A DNA stretch of 64,000 nucleotides, from contig ML014144.1 of assembly GCA_003615045.1 (NCBI GenBank), positions 84,088 through 148,087 of the forward strand, read 5' to 3'. Below, piece after piece: positions 45,966-55,788 of this stretch. Source of the stretch: Caulochytrium protostelioides. Taxonomy: Eukaryota; Chytridiomycota; Caulochytriomycetes; Caulochytriales; Caulochytriaceae. Under the pieces are notes generated by a model that was not told where the DNA came from, ran no database searches, and was given only the letters and a program-made list of their open reading frames with translations. Both the position numbers and the translations under genes were made by a program. Each line of letters opens with the position of its first letter. The stretch's first letter is position 1.

Positions 45966-48767
45966 ATGGCCATGAACGTCGTTGGCGCCGTGCCGCCCGT
46001 GGCCGCCGGCTTCCCGCTGGCGGACTACTGCCGCGACCCGTATGCCGCCCAGTGGAGCACGCTCGCGTGCCCCGTCGAGGGCCTGCTCGTGTGCTGTCCG
46101 CCTGACATCCCCATGCCGCGCGCGGCGGTCGGCCGCATCACGCCGGCCATCGACAGCGCCCCGACCACCGACATGGCCCGCGGCGCTGCCGTCATGTGCA
46201 TGAAGGGTCTGCCTGCGGGCCTGCACTACTGCCACGGCGGCTGCCAGAACGATGCCATCGGCGCCCACTGCCTCGTGGACGCGGCAGCCCCGGCCCTGGC
46301 GCCCGTCGCGCCCGTCGCGCCCGTCGCGCCCGTCGCGCCGCTGGCCGCGGCCCTGCCGGCCCCCACCCCCACCACCACCGGCAGCACGCTGCTCGCCGAG
46401 ACCACCGCCGACGTGACCTCCAAGGTCGCGTTCCGCCTGCAGCTCAACACGTCGCTGTTCATGCCCGGCAAGGAGTCGGCGACGCCGTTCAACTCGCTCG
46501 CCACGGCGACCGCGACCGACGTCGCGGCCACCGACGTCGCGGCCTCCGGCACCGTCGCGCACGCGACCGTCGTGCCGACGACGCCCGTCGGCGCGCCCAT
46601 GCTCGCCGAGGTCGCGCCGCCCGGCGCCGTCGACGCGGACGACGACGAGGTCGTTGAGGACGACGACGAGGCCGTCGGCCCGCTCGAGCACGCAGGCTCG
46701 GCCATGGCGTCGGTCGTGTCGACGCTGACGCGCCCCTTCAAGCCGCATCCCGCCACCGTCACGGCCATCGCCGACCCGCTCGTGGCCGCCGCCGCCGACG
46801 CCGACGCCGACACCACCGCCGTCACGCTCACCTTCACGACCACCGTGACCCTGTCTCGCAGCATTGTCGAGCACGTGTATGTGCAGCCGACCCCGACCGG
46901 CGTCGCGGCGGTCCCGGTTTCGGCTGCCGTGTCCTCGGCCGCCGCGGCGTCCACGCCGCCGCCGGGCGCCCACGCCAAGCTGATCCGCCACTCGCTGTAC
47001 GCCCGCGCCGACGCCTCGCCGACGCTGTCGATTGCGATCCCCATCGCCCTCGACACCGCGGCCACGGCCACCGCCGAGGCCACGACAACGACAACGTCGA
47101 CGTCGACATCGACGTCGTTCCTCGTCGAGACGACCTCCATGACGATCACGCGCACGACGCAGCTCAACACGACGCAGACCCGCGCGCTCACGACGACGCT
47201 GACCACGCGCCTCACCACCACCGAGACGTCGCACATCACCTCGACCACCACCTCGCACTACACCTCGACCGTCACCCAGCCCGTCGCCACGACCACCGTG
47301 ACGCAGGCCGCGCCGTCCGCGGCCCTCAACGCGCCCGCGCGTCCGACCCACGAGCTCTCGATGACCACCGCGTCCTGGTCGGCCTCGCCGTCCGCCGCGT
47401 GGGCCGCCGACGGCGTTCGCGGCGCCGCCCCGCAGGACCCGCGCCGCCAGCAGCCCGCCGTCGCGTGGGCGCCCACCGAGACGTTCGGCCACGGGCCCGG
47501 CTCGCCGCCGCCCACCTGGACCACGATCTCGACCCGCCCGGCCGCCGACGCCTCGATCCTCGTGCCCCAGACCACCAACATCCTGACCACCTTCACCCAC
47601 TTCACCACCGCGTACGTCGTCTCGACCTGGACCCGCACCGTCACCCTGACCGCCGCCGTGCCGCCCGTTGCCCCGACCGCCGTCGCCCCGACCGCCGTCG
47701 CCCCGACCGCCGTCGCCCCGACCGCCGTCGCCCCGACCGTCGCGCCTGCCAAGCCGACCGTGACGCTCTCGGTGACGCCGACGACGCCAGTCTCGACCGT
47801 CACCCTGCCCCCGGTCACGGTCAGCGGCTCGGCGCCGCTCCCGAACAGCGGCCGCCTGGACGCCGCCCCGGCCTGGGCCACGACGGACGCCAGCGGCAAC
47901 ATCGTGACGCGCAAGGTCCAGTACACGACCTTCTTCTACCCGACGACGACGCTCGCGATCCGCAACGGCGCCGTCTTCACGGACACCGTCACCATGCAGG
48001 GCGTTCAGGCCACGACCTACGAGTATCAGCCTTCCATCTTTGCGGGCGGCGTCGTAGCCGGCCCCACCCCGGCCCCGATGATGCCCATGGCCGCCGCCGC
48101 CGCCGCCCCAGCGTACCCCGGCTACCCGGCCCAACCGGGCTACGCCGCTCGCCCCGGCTACCCGGCACCGCAGCAGCAGCAGCAGCAGCAGCAGGGCTAC
48201 CTGGCGCCGCAGCAGCAGGGTTACGCGCCCCAGCAGCAGGGCTACGCGCCCCTGCAGCAAGGCTACGCGCCGCAGAACCCGTATGCCGCTCGCCCCGGCT
48301 ACCCGGCCCCCCAGCAGCCCGGCTACCCCGCGCGCCCGGCCTACCCGGCCACGACGACGCGTGAGACGGCGCAGACGACGCGCACGGGTCTGTTTGGCAC
48401 GTCGACCCTCTCCTCCGCGACCACGACCGTCACGCGCCCGACCGGCCGCCCCGGCCTTGACGACGACCTGACCGACGAGGAAGACGACGAGGAGTACGCC
48501 AGCGACGAGGAGGACGACGAGGAGTACGCCAGCGACGAGGAGGACACCGTCGAGGACGACGAGGACTACGGCGACGACGAGGACTACGGCGACGACGAGG
48601 ACGGCCTGTCCAAGAACATGCGCATGCGCGCCGCGATGGGCGTCAACCTGGACCAGGCCCCGACCGCGACGACTACGGCCGCCGCCGCCGCCGCCGCGCC
48701 CTCGGCTCAGCCCCACGTCCGCCTCGCGCAGAGCTCACACCTCCTGCGCCGTGGTATCCGTGCCTAA
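45966..48767 (+). CDS. orphan Thr/Pro-rich protein with Cys-rich head, Tyr-Gly-Gln repeats and acidic tail
   Basis: Family not recognised. About 933 residues from the ATG at 45966 (a second ATG at 45972). The first 105 residues hold eight Cys (CRDPYA, LACPVEG, VCCPP, VMCMKG, HYCHGGC, AHCLVD), like a small disulphide domain. The middle is mucin-like, with long Thr/Ser runs (TTTTTSTSTSTS, TTRLTTTETSHITSTTTSHY), short tandem repeats (APVAPVAPVAP; PTAVAPTAVAP) and a block YTTFFYPTTTLAIRNG. Then come Gly-Tyr-Pro-Ala and Gln-Gln-Gly-Tyr repeats (about 700-800) and a strongly acidic tail (DEEDDEEYASDEEDDEEYAS). The make-up suggests a secreted or cell-surface protein, but no clear signal peptide or anchor is visible, so localisation is unsure. 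A signal exon upstream is possible. Confidence 0.65.
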   Translation: MAMNVVGAVPPVAAGFPLADYCRDPYAAQWSTLACPVEGLLVCCPPDIPMPRAAVGRITPAIDSAPTTDMARGAAVMCMKGLPAGLHYCHGGCQNDAIGAHCLVDAAAPALAPVAPVAPVAPVAPLAAALPAPTPTTTGSTLLAETTADVTSKVAFRLQLNTSLFMPGKESATPFNSLATATATDVAATDVAASGTVAHATVVPTTPVGAPMLAEVAPPGAVDADDDEVVEDDDEAVGPLEHAGSAMASVVSTLTRPFKPHPATVTAIADPLVAAAADADADTTAVTLTFTTTVTLSRSIVEHVYVQPTPTGVAAVPVSAAVSSAAAASTPPPGAHAKLIRHSLYARADASPTLSIAIPIALDTAATATAEATTTTTSTSTSTSFLVETTSMTITRTTQLNTTQTRALTTTLTTRLTTTETSHITSTTTSHYTSTVTQPVATTTVTQAAPSAALNAPARPTHELSMTTASWSASPSAAWAADGVRGAAPQDPRRQQPAVAWAPTETFGHGPGSPPPTWTTISTRPAADASILVPQTTNILTTFTHFTTAYVVSTWTRTVTLTAAVPPVAPTAVAPTAVAPTAVAPTAVAPTVAPAKPTVTLSVTPTTPVSTVTLPPVTVSGSAPLPNSGRLDAAPAWATTDASGNIVTRKVQYTTFFYPTTTLAIRNGAVFTDTVTMQGVQATTYEYQPSIFAGGVVAGPTPAPMMPMAAAAAAPAYPGYPAQPGYAARPGYPAPQQQQQQQQGYLAPQQQGYAPQQQGYAPLQQGYAPQNPYAARPGYPAPQQPGYPARPAYPATTTRETAQTTRTGLFGTSTLSSATTTVTRPTGRPGLDDDLTDEEDDEEYASDEEDDEEYASDEEDTVEDDEDYGDDEDYGDDEDGLSKNMRMRAAMGVNLDQAPTATTTAAAAAAAPSAQPHVRLAQSSHLLRRGIRA

Positions 48768-49301
48768 AGCCGTCGCGAGATGCTGCTGTCGAGCCCCCGC
48801 ACCCTGCCTTTTTGTTCCTTTCCCCGATCGGGGTCTTCACCTGTCTGATCTGACTCTTCTCGCCGTCTCACGCCACATTTTCCACAGCTGGCCAACGAAG
48901 AAAGTAAACAGTTATACTATGAATCATCATGCATTGATCTCCTTGACGCGACCATCTCTGTGAATCATTCGTGAGAAGACACGACAAACACACACTCTCT
49001 CTCTCTTTTTCGTGGGAGGTGCAGAGTGCCTGTTCTCAAACAGGTGGATGGGGTGTTGTATGACCGGCCAATCACCGTCGATCTGTCAAATCAAGGTCGA
49101 TGCTAACATGGAATAGAAAGAGATGAATCAAGGGGGGAAAGGAGATACTCAACCGACATACGGTCATACATCATGAATAAAAACAACCAAAAACAACCAA
49201 AGAGGCGACGCGCATCGGCCATGAACGCCTGCGCATCGCATGCATCAGGGGATGCAGGAAGGGCACCGTAAAACCATCGGAGCAAGCCGATCGGCGCCCT
49301 T
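48768..49301. other. convergent intergenic region, Thr-rich orphan / Sec9
   Basis: About 530 bp, clearly less GC-rich than the genes. An AATAAA lies at 49176-49181 on the plus strand and CTCTCTCT near 48995. No gene supported. Confidence 0.5.
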
Positions 49302-50252
49302 CTATTTGAGCAGCCGCGTGACTTTGCCGCGGGTCTGGTTGAGGCGCTCGTTCGTATAGTCCGTCTTGTCTTGGATGCGGTCGAGATGGACCTTCTGCGA
49401 GTCGAGCTCCTCGTTCATGCGCAGCCCGGCCATGCGCAGCCGCGCGAGGCCCGACGACATCTCGTCGAGGTTCGTGTCGATCTCCTGCTCGAGGTCATCG
49501 CGCTCCACGCCCTCGGGGGTCGTATAGTTGCGGTAGGGCTGCGGCGCGCCGTGCGGCATGCCCTTCTTGCTCTTGCTCTTGCTCTTGCCGCTCTGCTCCT
49601 CGAGTGGGCGGTTACGTCGCGCCTGGTCCTCCTGGCGCCGCGCCTCGGCAGTATCGTCCAGCTGGCCCTGGAACTTGTCCAGCTTGCCCTCGCGCTTGCG
49701 GACCTTCTTCGAGCCGAACGACGGGATCATAAAGAACCGCGACAGGCTCTTCAGCTCGTCGGCCTTGGCGTCCGAGACCTTCACGTGCTGCTCCGCGAGA
49801 TCGAGCCGGCGCTCGATCCCATGGAGCTGCTCGGACTGCGTGTACATCTTGGTGATGTTGCTCGCGGCGACGTCCTCGGCCTCGCGCATCCGCTGCAGCG
49901 CGCGCCGCGACGACGCCAGCGACTCGTCCTGCACGTCGCGGGTCTTCTTGCTCAGCCACTCCGACGAGTTCCAGTCTTCGGGCTCATCGTGGATCTGGGT
50001 CTGGTAGCCGCCAGCCATGCCGCCGCCGCCGCCGCCATAGTCGCCGCCGTCCCAGCCGCTTGCGCCGCGCTCGGCTGCCGCGGCCGCGGCTGCCCACTTG
50101 TTGGCCGGCGGCGGCGGCGACCGGCGGCCCGAGACGGGACCGCCAGGACCCGGATAGGAGCCGGGGCCGCGGGCCTGCGGCTGGACAGGGCCGCCGTAGC
50201 CGCGGCGGCTGCTTCCGGCGCTCGAGGCGCCGCTACGGCTGTTGTAGCTCAT
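49302..50252 (-). CDS. SEC9: SNAP-25/Sec9-type Qbc-SNARE
   Basis: Plasma-membrane fusion SNARE contributing two helices (Qb and Qc) to the exocytic complex. 316 residues from the ATG at 50252; a longer frame would need GTG. A Gly/Pro/Ser-rich N-terminus (about 95 residues) precedes the first SNARE helix, with TKMYTQSEQLHGIERRLDLA carrying the zero-layer Gln. A Lys/Arg-rich linker (KSKSKSKKG) follows, then the second helix ending the protein: NLDEMSSGLARLRMAGLRMN then EELDSQKVHLDRIQDKTDYT, again with the zero-layer Gln. There is no Cys cluster in the linker, as in yeast Sec9 and unlike animal SNAP-25, so membrane attachment by palmitoylation is not expected. Confidence 0.92.
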   Translation of the reverse strand: MSYNSRSGASSAGSSRRGYGGPVQPQARGPGSYPGPGGPVSGRRSPPPPANKWAAAAAAAERGASGWDGGDYGGGGGGMAGGYQTQIHDEPEDWNSSEWLSKKTRDVQDESLASSRRALQRMREAEDVAASNITKMYTQSEQLHGIERRLDLAEQHVKVSDAKADELKSLSRFFMIPSFGSKKVRKREGKLDKFQGQLDDTAEARRQEDQARRNRPLEEQSGKSKSKSKKGMPHGAPQPYRNYTTPEGVERDDLEQEIDTNLDEMSSGLARLRMAGLRMNEELDSQKVHLDRIQDKTDYTNERLNQTRGKVTRLLK

Positions 50253-52019
50253 GGCTGGAAAGCGCTGCCGGGCGAAGGGACGGCGCGTCCGAACCACGAG
50301 AGCCGATCGGGGATAAAAGAACCCCGATCAAGGAGGAACGGCGGCGACCACGCACGAAAACGGCGGGCACGGCAGCGGCGCTTAGGGATACGACCAGCGA
50401 GTGCTCGCAATGAGAATCAGGATAACGGGGTATGATAGGCTGGGTTTGGGTGAAGCAGGTTCAGGGGTCTTCCAGGACAATGACGCCATCGGGCGATCCC
50501 TCAGTCAAGGGGAGCGAGATGAGCGACGACGTCGAGGGGTCCGCGGCCGTCGCCGGTCGACGCACGACTCGCCGGTGGGTCTCGCTCTAACGAATCAAGC
50601 GCTTTTCATACGTCGAGGTCGATCCATCGCGGCCTGTCTCGCCGTATCCTGCCGTGGCTGTTGACTGTTGCTGAGCCGTGTCGGGGATGGGGGAGGATCG
50701 GAGGCCGGCGAAGCCCCGCCCGTGGTCCTGACCCGGCCGCCCGAACCTGGGGCGCCCCCCGTGGCGCTGCCACCGCCGCCGCCGCCGCCGCCGCCGCCAG
50801 CAGCACCGCCATAGCCGCGGCGGCGGGCTCCTCTCCGACGGCGGCGGCGGGCGACCGGCGCGGCGTTTCCGTGCGCCGACGTATCCGTCGCTGGCCGCCG
50901 GCATCAGCATTGCCCGGCACGGCTCCCACGCCCGCCATTTGCCCGCTTCCGCGCCCACTGGGTTCAGCATGGGAACGCCGTGTGCCGCCGCCGACGGCTA
51001 TATTTGATCGATGGGCCCGTGGCAGGACCCGCCAGGACGCGCCAGCGGCCTCGCCGGCGTCCCCGGCGCCCGGGAACCGGCGAACGCCGCAGGAGGCGTC
51101 CGCCAGCGCAGCGATCGTGACGGGGTGTGCGGGCATCCCAGAATACGCCGCAGCATACGCCGCCGTTGGGTGTCGCCACGCACGGGTGGGCGGCCTTCGG
51201 ATGGCGACGAGGGACTCATCGCCTCCCTGGAAGCCGGCGCGGAGGCCCCCGCATCCACTCGCGGGGGCTGCCGGGCATGGCGACTGACGTCCAGTACGTC
51301 CGTCCCGACTTACTTCCGGTCGCGCCGTGATCTCGGCAGCGAGCGTTGTGCCAGGCATCCCCATGCATGGCCATCTGAAACGCGGCGTCCTCGGCGACTT
51401 CATACGGGGCCGGTCGATCCGAGGGGCCCGACAGCCACGGGGGCTCGTCGGGTGGCATCAGGCATCGAGCAGTCTAGGGGCGAAGCATGGACGCGGCGGC
51501 CAGCCTACCAACGACGCCGCCGTCTGTCTGCACGCACGCTCCTCTACGTGTCGTGATGAATGCGCATGCGGCATCTCGACGTCGAGCATCGCCCTGGTTG
51601 TCCCCACGGGCGCTGAGCCCTTCTGTCGATCACGGACCCGCCCCAGGACATCGAAGCAACCGAGAAGCAAGTATGGAAAGTAAAGCAAGTAAAGCGGCAA
51701 TAGCACGGAGTGGCGGCGAATGCGCATGCATTGGGAGGAAGGCTACAAGTCATCTTAAAGAAGAGGGAGACGTGTCGACGAGCCCGGCTGACGATGTCGC
51801 GGTCACGAGTGGCCCGACGACGACCTCACGGCCAGAGGAGCGCACGCGATCTAACGCATGCGCGATCCAACCCGCCCCCTCGTCTTCGTTCAAGGCGAAG
51901 GGAAGGGGTTGGCCACGGACGCCGTTGGCGATGCAGCCCGTGACGCCGTTCGTGACGGCTACACGCGGCATCGGCGTCAGTCCGGGGAACCACGGGGATC
52001 AGCAACGCACGAAGCGCCA
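50253..52019. other. intergenic region, Sec9 to KH gene
   Basis: About 1.77 kb between two minus-strand genes. Contains a GCC run near 50768-50796 and a GATAAAAGA on the Sec9-proximal side (about 50311-50319). The KH-proximal 500 bp is less GC-rich. No gene supported. Confidence 0.5.
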
Positions 52020-53825
52020 TCACCTCGGCGACGTAGCGTCGGCCGGCCCGCTCGGGGCCTCGCCGCTGCTGCCACCGCCGCCGCCGCCGCCGTTCGCGCC
52101 GCCGGCCAGCGGAGAGCCGGGCTCGGCCTCGCTCTTGACGACCACCGGGCTCTGGTACACCGGCGGCGGGTGGGCGTGGTGGGCGTGGTGGAGGCCGCCG
52201 CCGCTGCCGCCGTGGGGGGCGCCCGCGGACGGGGGGCCCATGGCGCCGCGCTGCTGGCGCGCACGCTCCATCTCGACGCGGCCGCGGACCATCTCGACGG
52301 CGCGCGCGTTGGACGCCGGCGAGCCGGTCATCGTGACGAGCCGCTCGGCGCCGGGCTGCCCCGCGTTGGCGGGCGGGTCGCCGATCTTGACGTGGGCGCC
52401 CGAGTGCGCGCGGATCTCGTTGATGCGCATGCCCTGCTTGCCGATGACGGCGCCGACCATCTCGTTCGGGATGTAGATCTGCTGGACGACGGCGCCCGTG
52501 GCGAGCGCGCCGCCGCCGCCACCGACGCCGACGCCGCCCGGCGGCGGGAGGCCCGCGCCGCCCCCGGGCATGCCCATGGACGGCGGCGCGTAGTGCGGCG
52601 GCGGGTACATGCCGGGCCCGCCGGGCGGCGGGCCGTGGTGGTGGCCGCCGTAGGGCCCGCCGGGCATACCCGGGGCGCCCGGGCCGCCGGCCGGGCCGCG
52701 CGGGCCGTAAGGGTCGTGGTGCGGATGATGGCCCATGTGGTGCGGGTGCATGCCGGGGCCGCCCGGGGCGCCGCCGTGGGCGGAGGGGCCGGTGCGCGGC
52801 GTGGGCACGATCAGGCCCGGCTGCGGCAGGTAGAAGCGGGTGCCTTGCGAGCGCTCGGGGCGGCTCTGCAGTACCTCGCCAATGTGGTAGGAGGCGATGT
52901 GGATGCTGTCAATGACGCCCTGCAGGGTGACGATGCGCTCGGAGGAGTGCGGGAGCAGCTCCTCATGGGCCTGCATCTTGACCCCGGACGCTTCCTGGAC
53001 CTCCTTGATCTTGGCGCCGGCCTTGCCGATGATGGCGCCCATCTGGGTGTGCGGCACGAGCAGCCGGACGGTGGTCAAGCGGTGCTCGACGTCGAGCGCC
53101 GCCGCCGTCGGCGACGTCGGCGGCGGCATGACCGCGCCGTTGTTGTTCATGGGCTCCTCGACAAGCTTGCGCGCCACGAGGCTGAACGCCTTGGCGACCG
53201 TGTCGAGGGGGCCGCTGATGGTCATGACACGGTCGAGCGCGCCGTAGACCTGCTCGCCGACCTGGACACGAGCGCCGCTGGCCTCGCGGATCTCGAGGAC
53301 GTTGCGGCCGCCCTTGCCGATCACGATGCCGGCTTCCTTGCGCGTAATGAGGGCACGCATCGACAGCGTCGGGGCCGCGTCCTGCACGTACCCGGGGCCG
53401 CCCGCCACGCCGCTTGGAGGCGCCGCGCTCGTGGCGCTGCTCGCGCCGCCGTGGCCGCCGAACATGCCGCCGCCGCCGCCGCCGCCGGGCGCTGTCGGGT
53501 AGCCCGACGGGCCGCCCATGGGGGCCTGGGGTCGGGCGTGGGTCGCGCCGCGGGCGCTGCCGTGGCCGTGGCCATGGCCGTGGCCGTGGCCGTGGCCCTG
53601 GTGGTGCGTGTGGGCAGGACGCGCGGGCGGCGGGCCGGCAGTCTCGAGAATCGCGCCAGGCTCGCTGTCGGACGGGTCGGTCAGCGACGCCATCGACGTC
53701 TGCGAGGGATGGTCCCCGAGCGCGGCGCGCTTGCGCATCGGCTCGGCCAGCGGCTCGTCCAGAACGCGCTTGCGGACGTCGGAGTCGGTATCGGCGCCGC
53801 CGGACACCAGCGACGATGTCGACAT
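52020..53825 (-). CDS. three-KH-domain RNA-binding protein (PCBP/Pbp2/Rnc1 type)
   Basis: Probable single-stranded RNA/DNA-binding regulator of mRNA fate. About 601 residues from the ATG at 53825. Each of three KH domains has an intact GxxG loop: KH1 about 153-225 (GIVIGKGGRNV), KH2 about 250-321 (GAIIGKAGAKI), KH3 about 441-520 (GAVIGKQGMRI). The two-plus-one spacing, with a long Gly/Pro/His/Tyr-rich linker before KH3, is that of poly(C)-binding proteins and of yeast Pbp2 and fission-yeast Rnc1. The N-terminal region has a basic cluster (DVRKRV, MRKRAAL) and a repeated His-Gly stretch coded by a GGCCGT-type repeat at about 53560-53605. The C-terminus is Gly/Ser/His-rich and probably disordered. 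Confidence 0.92.
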   Translation of the reverse strand: MSTSSLVSGGADTDSDVRKRVLDEPLAEPMRKRAALGDHPSQTSMASLTDPSDSEPGAILETAGPPPARPAHTHHQGHGHGHGHGHGHGSARGATHARPQAPMGGPSGYPTAPGGGGGGGMFGGHGGASSATSAAPPSGVAGGPGYVQDAAPTLSMRALITRKEAGIVIGKGGRNVLEIREASGARVQVGEQVYGALDRVMTISGPLDTVAKAFSLVARKLVEEPMNNNGAVMPPPTSPTAAALDVEHRLTTVRLLVPHTQMGAIIGKAGAKIKEVQEASGVKMQAHEELLPHSSERIVTLQGVIDSIHIASYHIGEVLQSRPERSQGTRFYLPQPGLIVPTPRTGPSAHGGAPGGPGMHPHHMGHHPHHDPYGPRGPAGGPGAPGMPGGPYGGHHHGPPPGGPGMYPPPHYAPPSMGMPGGGAGLPPPGGVGVGGGGGALATGAVVQQIYIPNEMVGAVIGKQGMRINEIRAHSGAHVKIGDPPANAGQPGAERLVTMTGSPASNARAVEMVRGRVEMERARQQRGAMGPPSAGAPHGGSGGGLHHAHHAHPPPVYQSPVVVKSEAEPGSPLAGGANGGGGGGGSSGEAPSGPADATSPR

Positions 53826-54327
53826 GGCGACGGGGGTCTCAGCGCGGGTCGCGGGTCTCAGAAATCGCACAACGCGGCGACGGCAGGAGACTCGTGGTCG
53901 GTCGGGTCCGTCAGAGACGAGCAGCGGATGATCCTGCAAGTCCCCAAGCCAGCAACAGCAACAGCAGCAGCAGGCGCAGCAACAGAGATGCGGTCAGTAT
54001 CAATCGCACAAAGGACACGTGCTGAAGGACCGTGCGGTCGTCGGGGAAGGAGAGGTCGGGCCCAGAGACTCGCTAGGCACCGGTGTTCCGAAGGAAGGCG
54101 TCCCCATAACTGGACACACCGTGATAAATGGCTTTCACGCCGAGCCCATGGGCGCGTCGCCACACGGGCCGTGCATCCGTGATGCTCGGGCGCGCTCGCC
54201 GCGCAGCGATGAAGCCGGAACGCGGTATCAGCCGCAGGCGTGCGGGGAAGCGAGCCCGTCACACGCCGCCCCGGCACCGGCTCGTTGCACCCGGCGACGG
54301 CCCCTGCACGCCCACCCGCACGCGCAT

Positions 54328-54358
<31 letters not shown>

Positions 54359-55788
54359 ACGGCGGCGGCGACAGCGGCGGCGGCGGCGGCGGCGGCGTGC
54401 GCCAAGGCATTGTCTCGCCCGCCGCGAGCGCCGGCGCCTTGCTCGAAGCGTCCTCGCTGATTGGCCCGTGCGGCGGGTGGCGGGTGGCGGATGGCGGATG
54501 GCGGGGGCGTGCGCATACTCGGGCCTTCGGTTGGCCCGGGACAGCACGGCCGCGGCCGCGGCGGGCCGTGGCGGTGGCGGCGACGGCCGCGGCGGCGCCT
54601 GCGCCTGCGTCGTGACCTCCCACCCGCGGCCGCGGCCGCTGCAGAACTCGTGGCTCATTGCTCGGCGGCGCTCCGGCGCCGCGCGCCCGCAGCAGGCCAT
54701 CCGGCGTGATGCTCGCCTCGGGGCGAGGGCGAGGGCGAGGGCCAAGCACGCCGCGGCGTTCCGGGACGAGCGGAGGGGTGGCGCGATGGCGGGCCTTAAC
54801 ACGCCCGACGCCGTCAGCAGCTCGTGGCATCCTCAGGTAGGGTGGCAGCGCCGTGATCAGGGATGATCGGCCAGGGTCGTCCGCAATCGCCGAGCAGACG
54901 GCGTGCTTGGGTGGTGTGGGTCAAAGGGAAAGGATGGACCCTGTCGCGTATGCTCGCTGATTGCTGATTGCTGATTGCTGACTGCTGATCACGGCGTGGC
55001 AAATCGCCAGCTCCGCCCGGCGCCGCACGGTGGAGGCTCTCGATGTCGCTCACGTCGCGATGTTACGGTAGACTCGGAACTCGTGTGGAGCTACGGAAAA
55101 ATCGCTCAGACAAATGACATCACGAACGAGCAGCACCATATCGCGTGCGTCAAGCCGTCGATTCGTCAGATCGCCATCGATGAAACTGCCTCGCTTACTG
55201 TTTCAGCGTCGACCGTTGCAGAAGAGGGAGGCAGCAGGTCAGCGGCAGGTCAGCATCGTCCGTGCTCGAGAAAATGGCATTGATCCGATCCTATCAGTTA
55301 TACGATTTGCCCCGTTGGTTGCTCTGCTCTGATGATGTACCTGACTAGAAAATAGAAGGGAGGGGCCCAGAACGACTTTCGCGATCGTCGTTAGACTCAA
55401 GCCGATGATGGAAGCATCGACCGATGCATGCAGTGTATCGACGAGAGCCGCATGAGCACTTATCATTTCGAAGGACTGCCACTTGGCGGTTCACATGTAA
55501 AGCCGTGACTGAAATTTGCATCAAAATCGATGCTGATCTGGGTCACGCAGCATGTCCAATTATTTGACCTGATCAATGACTGATTCGCCTAGAAAACAGA
55601 ACTATTCGCTACAGAGACATGACCAACCATGCGCCCATGAGCAGTTGTTTGATTTTCATTGAATGTCTATGGGTATACCGAGAATGAAGATCCATTCGTG
55701 CGGCGGGAAGGTCGATCCGGTGGTCGGAGCCCCCCGCCTTCTCACATGCGATGATGAGATTTGACAACGACTCGCGCCCTGGCCGGCC
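53826..55788. other. intergenic region upstream of KH gene
   Basis: About 1.96 kb. It has a GGC-rich tract at about 54330-54400, a GCTGATT-type 7-bp repeat at about 54957-54990 (roughly four copies) and a less GC-rich half from 54850 to 55700. No open frame here resembles a gene. Confidence 0.5.
54957..54990. repeat. 7-bp tandem repeat (GCTGATT)
   Basis: About four to five tandem copies with one substitution (GCTGACT). Confidence 0.85.

Noticed and set aside
45951-48716. 921-residue minus-strand frame opposite the Thr-rich orphan
   Set aside because: Gly/Arg/Val-rich antisense reading of a GC-rich repetitive gene; no motif. The plus strand has organised Cys, Thr, Tyr-Gly and acidic blocks.
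51858-54182. 774-residue plus-strand frame opposite the KH gene
   Set aside because: Antisense to three clear KH domains and compositionally Ala/Arg noise.
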